The position numbers and the translations under genes are program-made. A stretch of 64,000 nt of DNA from Nemertoderma westbladi (Eukaryota > Xenacoelomorpha > Nemertodermatida > Nemertodermatidae), in assembly GCA_032718475.1 (NCBI GenBank), contig JAUCBJ010007720.1:1-64000 (forward strand), given 5' to 3'. The notes under the pieces are model-generated. The model worked only from the letters and a program-made list of their open reading frames with translations. It was not told the origin of the DNA and did not search any database. Each line of letters starts with the position of its first letter. Position 1 is the stretch's first letter. This document shows positions 23,471 to 34,325 of this stretch, in pieces.

Positions 23471-24638
23471 AATCCATGGCTCTAATAATGTTATTGGAGA
23501 TAAAGCCATGTCTCTAATAATGTTATTGGAGATAAATCCATGGCTCTAATAATGTTATTGGAAATAAATCCATAAATGTTATTGGAGATAAATCCATGGC
23601 TCTAATAATGTTATTGGAGATAAATCCATGGCTCTAATAATGTTATTGGAGATAAATCCATAAATGTGATTGGAGATAAAGCCATGGCTCTAATAATGTT
23701 ATTGGAGATAAATCCATGGCTCTAATAATGTTATTGGAAATAAATCCATAAATGTTATTGGAGATAAATCCATGGCTCTAATAATGTTATTGGAGATAAA
23801 GCCATGTCTCTAATAATGTTATTGGAGATAAAGCCATGTCTCTAATAATGTTATTGGAAATAAATCCATAAATGTTATTGGAGATAAATCCATGGCTCTA
23901 ATAATGTTATTGGAGATAAAGCCATGGCTCTAATAATGTTATTGGAAATAAATCCATAAATGTTATTGGAGATAAATCCATGGCTCTAATAATGTTATTG
24001 GAGATAAATCCATGGCTCTAATAATGTTATTGGAAATAAATCCATAAATGTTATTGGAGATAAATCCATGGTTCTAATAATGTTATTGGAGATAAATCAA
24101 TGGCTCTAATAATGTTATTGGAGATAAATCCATGGCTCTAATAATGTTATTGGAAATAAATCCATAAATGTTATTGGAGATAAATCCATGGCTCTGATAA
24201 TGTTATTGGAGATAAATCCATGGCTCTAATAATGTTATTGGAGATAAATCCATGGCTCTAATAATGTTATTGGAGATAAAGCGATGTCTCTAATAATGTT
24301 ATTGGAGATAAATCCATGGCTCTAATAATGTTATTGGAGATAAAGCCATGTCTCTAATAATGTTATTGGAGATAAAGCCATGGCTCTAATAATGTTATTG
24401 GAGATAAATCCATGGCTCTAATAATGTTATTGGAGATAAAGCCATGGCTCTAATAATGTTATTGGAGATAAAGGCATGGCTCTAATAATGTTATTGGAGA
24501 TAAAGCCATGGCTCTAATAATGTTATTGGAGGAAAGCCATGACTCTAATAATGTTATTTGAGATAAAGGCATGGCTCTAATAATGTTATTGGAGATAAAT
24601 CCATGGCTCTAATAATGTTATTGGAGATAAAGCCATGA
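23461..24638. repeat. Giant minisatellite, right part
   Basis: Continuation of the 32/24-bp array with the same unit variants. Here the short unit is usually written CCATAAATGTTATT. It ends at 24638 next to a foldback element. Confidence 0.97.
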
Positions 24639-24645
24639 GTAGTAG

Positions 24646-24937
24646 GGTCTTGGGCGGCTCTGTGACACTTGGACCACACTGACACCCATTGGGTGTCATA
24701 TGACACCCAATTATCTATCACCCTATGGGTGTCATTGGGTGTCATTGGCGCCAGACTGTCTGGGTGACACCTCCCAATTAGACTAATTAGACCCTAATTG
24801 ACAGGTGTCATCAATTAATTAGTACAATTAAACCCTAACAGGTGTCCTATTAGGGTTTAATTAATCAGACTGATTAGCGCCCTGACACATAATGGGTCAT
24901 CAGTGTTGTCCAAGTGTCACAAAGCCGGCGCAAGAGG
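24646..24937. mobile_element. Foldback (MITE-like) element with ~50-bp imperfect TIRs
   Basis: The left end GTCTTGGGCGGCTCTGTGAC followed by ACTTGGACCACACTGAC is mirrored at the right by GTCAGTGTTGTCCAAGTGTC-like sequence ending CACAAAGCCGGCGCAAGA, in reverse complement with few mismatches. The interior is rich in GTGTCAT/ATGACAC palindromes and TAATTAATTAG. No coding capacity. Target-site duplications were not resolved. Confidence 0.7.
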
Positions 24938-24939
24938 GT

Positions 24940-26645
24940 GTCATAAGTGACACCGCAGCTATTTTATTCATTAATACTTATTTATTTATATTTATATTTA
25001 ATTTTAATTAATTATTTGTATTTTATTTTACTTTATTTATTCGTATTTAATTCTAAATTAATTATTCATTTGTACTTTATTTTAAATTAATTAATTGTAT
25101 TACTTTTACTTTATACATTGATTTCTATTTTTAGATTAATTAGTTTTTATATTACCAATGAGATCACTATGACATAATGTCTATATTTAACTTTATAATG
25201 GCTATGGTATACGGCTCCCTACTGGCAACTAATCGGCGGGCCCCCTCCTCTGCCGTCGCTATTCATTAAGTAGATACGACACGGTCTCTAATGCATTGAA
25301 TCTACACGTATACCCCCAAGGCAAATATAAATCAGCGGTCTCGGCTGTTAGCAGCCCCTTTGATGACTCACTAATAATCCCCACGCGGCCTTGACTACAC
25401 TAAATCCGTATATCGCTCAAGGCTAATGTTCCAGCAGCCCTCCTTTGTTCTCACTATGGCATCACTTGGGTCCTTTCCTATATCCAGGCATCCCGTATCA
25501 TAAAAATGAAGCGCCTCTAAACACACATTCCTCTCTACTCATCCCATTCCTTTGCACCAGACCTGCTTCTGTTATACAGTCAACTCAACATAATTAGTCA
25601 AGATGCCTACAGGAGTTTTCTAATATAGAATCAACACCACGAGAAGTTGCCCTGGTAACCGCTTATGCATGAACATCCAATCAGCGGGGATCATTTCTGC
25701 TGCTGCGCCCTGATTGGCTCATTTAAGAGACAACGGCCTCCTAAACAACCGAATTGCTATTTAATACGTCCCCACCAAGATATTACATCATTATTTCATT
25801 TGCAAGTTACGATTAACATCATTTACCATTATTTTGTTTTCGAGTTTATTATTATTTATTAAGAATATTTATTTATTATCATCTATCAACAATCCAGTTG
25901 TACAGTTGTATTATTGTCATTTCGCCGCGTTATCGCTCATCATCGTCAATGAACTTTCCGCAAATCCGTCATACAACTGCGTAATATTTTCCAACCTAAT
26001 TTCCGATACCATTCCGTTCTATCGGTAAATAAACTCTCTCGTCGTCCACGTCAACGAACTTCTTCGTTGCCAACGAACATCCAAACTTCATCTTTCCGTG
26101 AATATTTACTAACACCGTAAGTAAAATCTGCCTTCCACCATCTAGCTATACTTTCGATGTTGGTAGCAAAGAATTTACATTTAATATCTACCGGTACAAC
26201 AGTATTGCAGTAGGCTCATTATTAATTACTATCAGACTGCGGTGGTAGCGATAGCCTAAACCTTGATCGAATAATATAGATTGATCAATAGGCCTACATC
26301 TGCCTATCTGCTTGTCTACCTGTCTATCGGTACCGGATCATTCGAGTTAGCCTAATGCCATCGTAGTAGCGATATAGACCCTACTGAACAACAATGAATA
26401 CTGCAGTTTTCACTATATATCCTACTGACTAACTGAGATCTCACAGAGCGATTAGCTAGGCCTATCGTTGATTTGTATTGGTTAACGCTACCGATACGTC
26501 TGACTTCTGGCATACTATATCACTAGCACTACTGCACTGACTGACTGTTGACTGCTGTTTATAGACCCTCTTTCCACGAATAATAACTGCCATCGCTTTT
26601 GTGTCTTGGTGATCGCCACTATCTGGCAGCTGGTACACTAACACT
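24940..26645. other. Non-coding stretch; left flank of the BEL insertion
   Basis: AT-rich to 25.2 kb, more mixed afterwards. Only short chance frames are present. If the Polinton-type locus originally extended leftward, its left part should be here. No polymerase, integrase or ATPase motif was seen. The last 60 or so bases before 26650 are open in the frame used by the minor-capsid-like protein on the far side of the BEL element. Confidence 0.4.
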
Positions 26646-26650
26646 ACTAC

Positions 26651-27730
26651 ATTGCCGAGCTGGCGTACCTGACCCACTCTACGCTGCAACTTGCGCGCAA
26701 TAGTAATCCCCCCAATGTTGCTTGTCTTTGAATCCTCCGCACTCACGTCGTCGCTAACCCCCCAATGCGCCCGCTGCGCTTACCGATACCCTAGCCCTCT
26801 GTCATAATGAGTAGCTACCGTAGCGGCACATGCAAATCACAAAAGTCTGACAGTCTGAGAAATCCCGTAGGATTATTGTCGAAAGGAATCACATAGAACC
26901 ATTTATAAGGATGTGTGGAAATCATAGTTCCAACTTGTAATTAACAGCGATCATTAAGATTGATTGAGAAACACAAATAAGAATCAAACAGAAATTGCAA
27001 ATTGGCGAATCATTGCAAGAAATCAAAAAGGGCAGTAATTTACACAGAAAAACTAAGCATCGAATAATAGTTGAAGGTGAGCTGTGTGGGGTGTGGTGGA
27101 TGACTAAGGATGTGTGTGACTAAGCTGTGGTACAATGGAAGTAGGCCAATTTATAGGTGATTTGAGAAGGGTGATGCAATCGATCTCTCATTGGCTCCCC
27201 AATCCGAGCTAACATTAGACCAACCTGGGAGCAGTTAGGCCAATAAGAGAGCCGGATTGTGGGCCTATAGCTCCCTGAAATCGTAAATTGCCACCATAAA
27301 AGGTAATTTTCCCGATGCTTAATTTGGCGGTACTAATAATATCATGCACAAATATAAATTTAGCGCAATTATAGAGAAATTAAAACCAATAGATAGCCTC
27401 ATCAAGGCTAATAACGGCAAGCCCAGATCCAGGGTCCAACAAGGACTTGCTACCCTGGAACTATCTACTTATATCCTATTACAAAACTACATAGGTAGGG
27501 CTACATACTATACAAAATGGATGAATCAAAATATATGGGCGTTTCAACTTCCTTATCTAAATATCATTGCGCATTATGCCTTATCTAAATAATTATACTG
27601 CATCACGGACTAATATATGATACTATATAATGGACTAATATATTATACTGTATAATGGACTAACATTATTACACTGTATAACGGACTAATGTATTACATA
27701 ATGTAGGTACATCGCCATATACCGTAACAC
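26651..27730 (-). repeat. 3' LTR of the BEL element
   Basis: 1,080 bp, collinear without indels with the copy at 41531-42610. On the element's own strand it begins GTGTTACGG and ends GGCAAT, so the canonical TG and CA lie one and two bases inside the repeat boundary. It contains an 82-codon antisense frame. A clean polypurine tract just inside the element was not found: GGAGGGAAA lies about 30 bp away and TTGGAGCG is adjacent. Confidence 0.92.
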
Positions 27731-28233
27731 CGCTCCAAGGGAAATCATGCAATGTTTCCCTCCAATTGTAGAAGAGTGTAAGGCGATGTATACAAAACAA
27801 AATAAATATCTTTCAAATAATCTAAAATATCTTGATACTATACTATTTACAAATATTGCTATAGATATTGCATAATGAATTGCATACAAATTAATTTTAC
27901 AAAATATTATCTCTCTCAATGTTAACGATTATTACATATAAATTAAATTTACAAAAATACTGTTTCTCATTCATTCTACATAATGATTACTACATACAAA
28001 TTAAATTTACAAAATACTTTCAAATTATAAAAAATTTTGCTAGGGTAGGTGAAAGGAGTAAGCCAAACCCGCAGGTTTGTCTCCCCAATCACCTCCTTCG
28101 CCTCTCTCATAATATAAATCCAAATCAGTGCGACTAGTGTATATGAGTCAAGTCGGATATTTACAAATGCTACAATATACATCAGAGCGACGATGATGTA
28201 TATCTAGAGTCTGTCGCCCCGTGATACGATGCA
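27731..28233. other. Non-coding stretch between extra ORF and 3' LTR
   Basis: AT-rich 3' untranslated part of the BEL element. It contains three near-identical ACAAATTAAATTTACAAAAT-like phrases between about 27885 and 28015. No gene is supported. Confidence 0.5.
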
Positions 28234-29493
28234 TTACTGACCCGCTCCTGGGTTCTTCGGGCTCGCTCCTCTCTTTCGCCCCCTACCCAGATACACCAAT
28301 CGTCCTCCAGTTGACTCCGTTGACGTGGTCCGTGAGGCGTCACTCCCCGGAACCGGCGACGATGTTCCCCGAGCTCCGACAGATTCCCGGCTCGTGCTTC
28401 TCCCTCGGCCCCGTCCCGATTGTCGTGCTCCTGTGGTCGCTTCTGCCAACTCTTCCTTCTGCAATTGCACCCGCGCCTTCTCCGATGCACCCTGCGCCTT
28501 GCGTTGCAATCACTGTGCCTCTATAATCGAATGGTGGTGGTCGTCCTTGACTTGACGCTTGTCTTGGACCTCTCCTCCTGGTTCCTTCCGTGAGCCTTGA
28601 GCTCCAACGGTCGTCGTTGTGGGCGCTGCGGTTCGCTGTTCCTCGATCCTTTGAGCGGTCAATGACCCCACTGGTACGTGAGTCAACAGGAATTCGTTGC
28701 GGTATTGAATAGCCGCCATCCTCAAATCTCCTCGCGCGCACACCACTTTCCTAGTTTCCGAAAACAAACCCTTTGTAATACGGTCGCAAATAGCAACAAA
28801 GTTCCAAGTGTACTTGTTGTCCATATTTAGTTGTCTGAAGTATTCCCGAACGACTATGACTCCAGTGTTCTGTGGAAGGTCTTGAGCAGTTAGGATGAGC
28901 TCCTGATATTGTGGTAGCGACTGTAGATATGGTTCGTACGCAACATGTGACGGGTCTACCGCCCAAAATCCATATCCCGCCTTAAATGGTAACCAACGCA
29001 TCTGCGCTTGAATGTGGTAGTCAGCCACACTCTCCCACTTATCTAGCATCTCCCGAAGTAGGTTAGCGCTATGGTTCTGGAAGGAATTGTCTCGCAGTTG
29101 GCATCTCGCGCTACAATGTCCCTTTACTCCACAATATCCACATTGAGAAATGAAAACGGTGCACGTATGAAACGAATGGTCGGTCTCATTGCACCAACGG
29201 CAGACCTTATGCGCCGCCTCCACTACCGCGTCGCACGATTTTTGATTGTGCCTTGTGCTGCCGCACAACTTGCACCTACGCGCTTGTGGAAACCAGGCCC
29301 TCTCGTATATGAGGTCTCCAATCGGTTTCGCACTTCCTTCTTTCCCAATGTCTAATACGATGTCGTCCTCTCCGGTCAACGGTTGTCGATCCGGAACGAA
29401 GTAAACATCCTCGCCCTTGTCCTCTATCTCCAATATTTCCTCCCGCGTTCGGGTCGGATATGTCTTCTCCACCGGAATATCTACTCCAAACAC
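28234..29493 (-). CDS. Extra BEL ORF, C-terminal part: three CCHC zinc knuckles and RG/SR-rich tail
   Basis: The 327-codon frame (29493-28510) contains three consecutive C-x2-C-x4-H-x4-C zinc knuckles at residues 74-87, 98-111 and 118-131 (words CKLCGSTRHNQKSC, CRWCNETDHSFHTC, CGYCGVKGHCSARC). About 150 residues with a globular look follow (ADYHIQAQMRWLPFKAGYG, FVAICDRITKGLF). One in-frame TGA separates it from a further 91 codons rich in Gly-Arg and Ser (28509-28234), probably the original C-terminus. Zinc knuckles bind single-stranded nucleic acid, and in retroelements they normally sit in gag. Here they lie after integrase, in the env position, in a protein with no transmembrane segment. 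The gag-associated knuckles of this element are separate (near 35.95 kb). Homology is not recognised. It may be a captured host gene or a lineage-specific accessory protein. Confidence 0.7.
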
Positions 29494-29498
29494 CTCTA

Positions 29499-30218
29499 CT
29501 AAGGCGAAATGGCCGCTGCTGTCTCTATCAAACTGGGTGTCGAACAGGGTTTGATCTCCGTATACGGATCTAAAGTTGTAACAGTCGGCGTAATGGGTCT
29601 TGGAGGTCGCTTTCCGCTGAAGTCGATACTGATCATCGGGTTGCTCATTGGGTAACCTCCCTCGTTGTATCTAAGGAACTGGTGAGCTTGACATCGCGTT
29701 AATATCGGTTCGGGATGTTGCTCGTCCAATCGGTCGGGAATCGCCACGTCTTGTTTGTTCATGCATTCACCACATTTGTAGAACAACTTGTATGCACTGA
29801 AGACCTTCGACGTCTCTTGATCCTCGCCTCGAGTCCTCCGATACAGATGCATTCCGTCGAACTGATCTCGGACTGCAGGTAGCGGCTCTTCGTGTCGTAA
29901 ATACATGTTCATGTGGTACAGCCGCGCAATCTCCTCGTCCGGGTCTGCGCTAATGTCGCACACGTCTAACGCGAAATCGTAGGGATACCGAGTGCGATAC
30001 TCTTTCCGCAAAACTTCCATACGGTCCCCCAACGCTCTCATTCTTTCCCTCCTTAACTCTTTATCATAAGCAGGTTTATATTTCCCATTTAGCTCCATCA
30101 CCGACCTCCCGTGGTAGTAAACATTCGAATCCTTGCATCCCGGTCGGGCAAATGGCAGCTCCGCCTCCTCTCTGGCAGTAAATCCTCTCCGCGGTTGCGC
30201 TCTAATTTCCTTCTCCAT
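29499..30218 (-). CDS. Extra BEL ORF, N-terminal part: novel domain with possible zinc ribbon
   Basis: A start at the ATG at 30218 (MEKEIRAQPRRGF) is preferred over the longer frame, whose first residues are translated from a TATATA run. The roughly 240-residue frame is charged and soluble. It includes YHGRSVMELNGKYKPAYDK, then FALDVCDISADPDEEIARLY, then a CGEC ... RCQAH pair (C-x2-C and C-x2-H) that may bind zinc. It ends in a frame that overlaps the start of the zinc-knuckle part, offset by one base near 29.5 kb, so the two parts look like one gene of about 660 residues broken by one frameshift. It is on the same strand as pol and 770 bp downstream of it. No family is recognised. Confidence 0.65.
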   Translation of the reverse strand: MEKEIRAQPRRGFTAREEAELPFARPGCKDSNVYYHGRSVMELNGKYKPAYDKELRRERMRALGDRMEVLRKEYRTRYPYDFALDVCDISADPDEEIARLYHMNMYLRHEEPLPAVRDQFDGMHLYRRTRGEDQETSKVFSAYKLFYKCGECMNKQDVAIPDRLDEQHPEPILTRCQAHQFLRYNEGGYPMSNPMISIDFSGKRPPRPITPTVTTLDPYTEIKPCSTPSLIETAAAISP

Positions 30219-30251
30219 TATTAGCCGCGTATATATATATATATATCCCAA

Positions 30252-30984
30252 TAAGGTTCCGTTACGTAACTAATTACACTGTGGGTAAATCAGTTAGATG
30301 TCACCGAAGGACAGACCTCTTGAGCCCCCCCCCCCCCCCCCCCCGCCTTAAAGCAGTTCAGGTTCGACTCTCTAGATCCCGTCTCATTCCTAACTATCCT
30401 CTAACATATTCCCATGCATAGCGCAAAAACTTTGGAGGTAAACTGGCCGTGACCAACTCACTTTTTGATGCCCAAACTACTCCCATTACTTGTACTAAAC
30501 TACAGTAGTTAGAAAGGGCCATAATCTCAATGCTCGACTATACCAAACCCACAGGTTTGATAATCGAACATCACACTTCACTGCAAACTACTGAGTGGGG
30601 TCCGTGTACGCCCTGGTGCTACTAACCTTTAGCACCTTAGTTGCACTGCTGGCACCAATCTGTGGAAGTTGCTAAACTTAATTTATACTCCTACGTAATA
30701 TAGCCGTCACCATGGTTTCTAAATGCTATTTTCCAGGCTTCACGACTTTTCAAATTACTGTTTATCTATAGACGAATTCAAAACGCGTCTATACACAGCG
30801 TCTGGAATTGTCTTGGGTTCACTTCTAATTTTTAAAATTTTCTAATTTTCCAAAATTTTTGAAAATAAAATTTTGTTTTGATACCCACCAGACAAAACTC
30901 AGCGCAAATCACCACAAACCCGCTCCTATGCATTTCCCAGTATTTGCATACGAGGAATGCATACGAAGTGAGTTGCGTCCAATA
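30252..30984. other. Non-coding gap between integrase and extra ORF
   Basis: Contains a C homopolymer of about 20 bases near 30325-30345 and a TATATA run just before the extra ORF. No reading frame is supported. Either could influence expression of the extra ORF, but nothing specific can be shown. Confidence 0.5.
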
Positions 30985-32475
30985 CTAATTCTGTTTTGAG
31001 GCAGGAGACAAATTATAATCTCCAGTCTCGATGCGTGTCTCCTCTAATAACACGATATCTTGGACCGGTCGGTCCAAGGTGTGTAAACCATTAGTTTTAC
31101 ACTTCTTTGGGTGCGGACACTTGCACCTAATTTTCACAGTGACTGTGCGCACTATGTTTTGCACGTCTGGGTGTGTGTGCAAGATGACACCTGTCTCCCA
31201 ATACTTTCTCTTGACAATCGGTTCAGTTATCAATACGTAATCTCCCCTTTGGAGACTCCGAACCGTTTTGTACCACTTTGTTCTGGTAGATATGGTGGGA
31301 AGATAGTATTCCCGCCAATATTCCCAGAATGTGTACGCAACAAACTGTGTCATTTTCCAGCTTTTACGACTATATAGGTCGGCACTAATGGGTTCTGATG
31401 CCGGCACAAGAAATGCTGGACTCTGCATTAGCAAATGATTCGGCGTTAATACAACACCGTCTGGTAACATAGCTATCGGCCTCGAGTTTAGTGTATGCTC
31501 GATTTCGATGAAAGCGGTGACCAGTTCGTCATCGGTAAGTTGTTTGTTTACAGGCAACATTTTGGCAATGGCCTGCTTTACAGAGCGAACTAAACGCTCC
31601 CAACTTCCTCCTCTCCAAGGACTTTCTGGAGTATTAAATCTCCATTCTACTCTTTGCGGCAAAAGTGCTGCAGAAATTTCCTTATTCTGTGCCGCTTTAT
31701 GAGCCACGTTCAACTCGCTATTCCCTCCGACAAAGTTTGTACCCTTGTCAGAGTAGAACGCCTTTACTAGTCCTCTCCTGGCCATAAATCTCTTTAAGGC
31801 CAGGAGCAGAGATTTGGTCGACATGTCTGCCACACGCTCGATGTGTATGGCTCTACTGGCCATACATATCAGTAGCAGGCCCCATCGGTTGTGGGTCAGC
31901 CGTCCACTCTTTGCTTCAATCGGACCAAAACAGTCCACCCCTGTATTTGTAAAGGGTGGGTCATATGCCTGCACTCTCGCTTCCGGGAGTTCAGCCATCT
32001 CCTGTTCCAATACTCTGGCGTTCACCCTCTTGAAAACCAGACAGGCGTCATATATAGTGCCGACTGCCCTGCTTGGCTGCAATAAAATGAATCGCTGTCT
32101 CGCTGCCGACAAACAGAGTAACTTTCCCGCGTGATGCAACCTCTTGTGTATGTCCCATAGAATCGCTCTTTGCAATTCTATTGGGTGACTAGGGATTATC
32201 ACTGGGAACCTGAACTGTGAGTTTATGTCGACAGTCTGGATTCTCGATCTATGACAAATTAAACCCTTATGGATTAATGGACTCCATTTTCTAAGGGGTT
32301 TATAGAGAACTGGTCGTTGAGCCGATAATAGATGGAATTCTTTCGGGAAGGCACACATTTGATAATGCTTCAAATGCTTTAATTCCGCTTGATCAATCTC
32401 ATTCTCTGTCAGAGGTTGTTTCAATTTCTGAATTCGCTTACTATTAGTGCTCGTTTGTTCTCCCAAATATTTCAA
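30985..32475 (-). CDS. BEL/Pao integrase with DUF5641-like C-terminus
   Basis: Inserts the cDNA copy into the chromosome. In the 496-codon frame the N-terminal zinc region has the two His (IHKRLHH, residues 110-115), but the expected C-x2-C reads CLVF near residue 145, so one ligand is lost. The DDE core is intact: Asp181 in NTGVDCFGP, Asp243 in YSDKGTNFVG and Glu293 in GGSWERLVRSV. C-terminally, the block FVAYTFWEYWREYYLP and the KWYKTVRSLQRGDYV segment match the DUF5641 domain that follows BEL/Pao integrases. An in-frame stop separates it from the RT frame upstream (same phase, 27 bases apart). Confidence 0.9.
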   Translation of the reverse strand: MKYLGEQTSTNSKRIQKLKQPLTENEIDQAELKHLKHYQMCAFPKEFHLLSAQRPVLYKPLRKWSPLIHKGLICHRSRIQTVDINSQFRFPVIIPSHPIELQRAILWDIHKRLHHAGKLLCLSAARQRFILLQPSRAVGTIYDACLVFKRVNARVLEQEMAELPEARVQAYDPPFTNTGVDCFGPIEAKSGRLTHNRWGLLLICMASRAIHIERVADMSTKSLLLALKRFMARRGLVKAFYSDKGTNFVGGNSELNVAHKAAQNKEISAALLPQRVEWRFNTPESPWRGGSWERLVRSVKQAIAKMLPVNKQLTDDELVTAFIEIEHTLNSRPIAMLPDGVVLTPNHLLMQSPAFLVPASEPISADLYSRKSWKMTQFVAYTFWEYWREYYLPTISTRTKWYKTVRSLQRGDYVLITEPIVKRKYWETGVILHTHPDVQNIVRTVTVKIRCKCPHPKKCKTNGLHTLDRPVQDIVLLEETRIETGDYNLSPASKQN

Positions 32476-32502
32476 ATGTTTTAAACAAAGGTACGAAATG
32501 TA

Positions 32503-34296
32503 TCAGCTTAACCACGCAGTTCTTTTACAAATTGTCAGCCAAAAGGCAGACGAATTTAGTAATTTGTCATAAATACTACATGGCTCTAATGCCAGCGACG
32601 GTTGTCCGCTAATTAATGGAAGTTTCGAATCCAAACCCGCAGGTTTGGAAACCAAAGGCTCCATTGTGTCGGTCATTTTCTGTCCGTCACTTACCAACTG
32701 TGACTCTGGTTTAGTCTGTAAGGGTGGTTTTATGTCATAACTTACCCTTCCGGACCTAGTAGTCACGTAAGTATGTTGGTCTGACAGGTCTCCGGGCCGC
32801 TCCAATGACTCTTCAGGCCGCTCCAATGACTCTTCAGGCCGCTCCAATGACTTAAGTTTGGCTTTAGACTTCGACTTAGAGACTTTCTCCACTTTGACTT
32901 CTGCATCTTCTGGCATCGGATTGGTCACTATCTTTAGTCGCTCTGGCCAATGTTCCTGTGTCCTCGTTAGAAAATCAGGTCCATGCAACCAAAACTCCTG
33001 CGACTCTTCCTGACAGAATTCCGCCGGCATTGCACCTCTCGAAGTTATGTCGGCCGGGTTTAACACTCCCGGACAATGTCTCCATTGTTCCTTCGTCGAA
33101 AAGTCGATGATCTGAGCGCGTCCTTTGGCCACAAATGTCTTTAGTGCAATATTGTCGGCCGTAATGTATACTAACACTAAGGATGTGTCCGTCCAATAGA
33201 ATGAGGTCAATGTCGTGTCTAACTCCTCAATTATCTGCTTACTTACCTCGACTGAAACTACTGCCGCCTGTAACTCTGCACGAGGGACAGTCATGTATTT
33301 GACCGGCATTGTCTTTGATCTAGAAGTCACAAAAGCCGTCTCAAATTTGTCCTGACTTACCTCTCGGCGAAGGTAGGCTACCATACCAAATCCGGTGTCA
33401 CTTGCGTCACTGAACAAGTAGAGTTTGAGATCAGCTGGGAATACCAGCTGATTCGGAAAGTAGGAATGGGGTACGTCTATATTTTTCAATAGATGTAACT
33501 CGGCTTCCCACTCTCTCCACTGCTTTGCATGTATAGGAGATATTGGTTCGTCCCACTCTAGGTCGGACAACCAAATTTTCCTCATGCACGCTCGTGCCTG
33601 TAATATTACCGGACTGATAAAGTTCATCGGGTCAAATAGTCTACTTAAAGTCGATAAGCAAATTCTCTTTGTCAAAACTTTGTCTGGGCTACTGGGTTCA
33701 AACCTAACTCTCACCTGGAATTTATCCGTGTTCGGGTTCCAAGCGAGTCCCAGTACTCGTGCCATGGGGATGGGTTCTACCCCCAATTCAATGTCTCCAC
33801 TCCCGCGATCCTTTACCGGGAACGATTCTAATAGGGCCTCCGAGTTCGTAGTGAACTTGGTCAGAGGGAAACCCCCTGTAGCCAAGCACTCTTGCAGGCT
33901 GTGAGCCACTTCTATGGCTTGTTCCGCCGTGTCCTTGGACACCAATCCGTCGTCCATATAGAAGTTTCTCAAGATGGACTCGATGACTTCTACTGGATAC
34001 TTACCAATCTGGGCTGTTGCCGTTTTCTTTAGAACAAACAGCGTGCCATTCGGACTATCGCGGGCACCAAATATCCTAACGTACATTTGGTATGTAACCA
34101 CTGGGCCGGATAAGTCTTCATTCTCGTACCAGAGAAATCGAAGGCTATCCTGGTCTGCCTTACAGGCTCTTACCTGGTGGAACATCGCCTCGATGTCACA
34201 AGTAAATGCGAATCGCCGCTGTCTAAAACGCAACAGTATTCCTATCAAATAGTTGTTCAGGTTGGGACCATCCATCAACTCTGAATTCAGGGACAT
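32503..34296 (-). CDS. BEL/Pao reverse transcriptase and RNase H
   Basis: Copies the element's RNA to DNA. The 597-codon frame has the first catalytic Asp at residue 34 (FTCDIEAMFHQV) and the YMDD box at 113-116 (NFYMDDGLVS), followed by GGFPLTKFTTNS, typical of Pao-group RTs. RNase H begins with LYLFSDASDTGFG (Asp297) and continues through PRAELQAAV, FYWTDTSLVL and NPADITSRG. After it come three copies of the SLERPEE phrase and a low-complexity linker. The true N-terminus of RT is in the upstream frame. One base is out of phase at the VVNDCAA junction near 34.3 kb. Confidence 0.93.
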   Translation of the reverse strand: MSLNSELMDGPNLNNYLIGILLRFRQRRFAFTCDIEAMFHQVRACKADQDSLRFLWYENEDLSGPVVTYQMYVRIFGARDSPNGTLFVLKKTATAQIGKYPVEVIESILRNFYMDDGLVSKDTAEQAIEVAHSLQECLATGGFPLTKFTTNSEALLESFPVKDRGSGDIELGVEPIPMARVLGLAWNPNTDKFQVRVRFEPSSPDKVLTKRICLSTLSRLFDPMNFISPVILQARACMRKIWLSDLEWDEPISPIHAKQWREWEAELHLLKNIDVPHSYFPNQLVFPADLKLYLFSDASDTGFGMVAYLRREVSQDKFETAFVTSRSKTMPVKYMTVPRAELQAAVVSVEVSKQIIEELDTTLTSFYWTDTSLVLVYITADNIALKTFVAKGRAQIIDFSTKEQWRHCPGVLNPADITSRGAMPAEFCQEESQEFWLHGPDFLTRTQEHWPERLKIVTNPMPEDAEVKVEKVSKSKSKAKLKSLERPEESLERPEESLERPGDLSDQHTYVTTRSGRVSYDIKPPLQTKPESQLVSDGQKMTDTMEPLVSKPAGLDSKLPLISGQPSLALEPCSIYDKLLNSSAFWLTICKRTAWLS

Positions 34297-34325
34297 ACCT
34301 CTGTAGACTGCTGCGCAGTCGTTGA

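Noticed and set aside
24940-26645. Left half of the Polinton (polymerase or integrase genes)
   Set aside because: No YxDTD-like polymerase, DDE integrase or Walker motif could be found in any frame.
26462-26746. 94-residue minus-strand frame across the left LTR boundary
   Set aside because: It spans the LTR/flank junction and has no motif; an uninterrupted frame here is chance.
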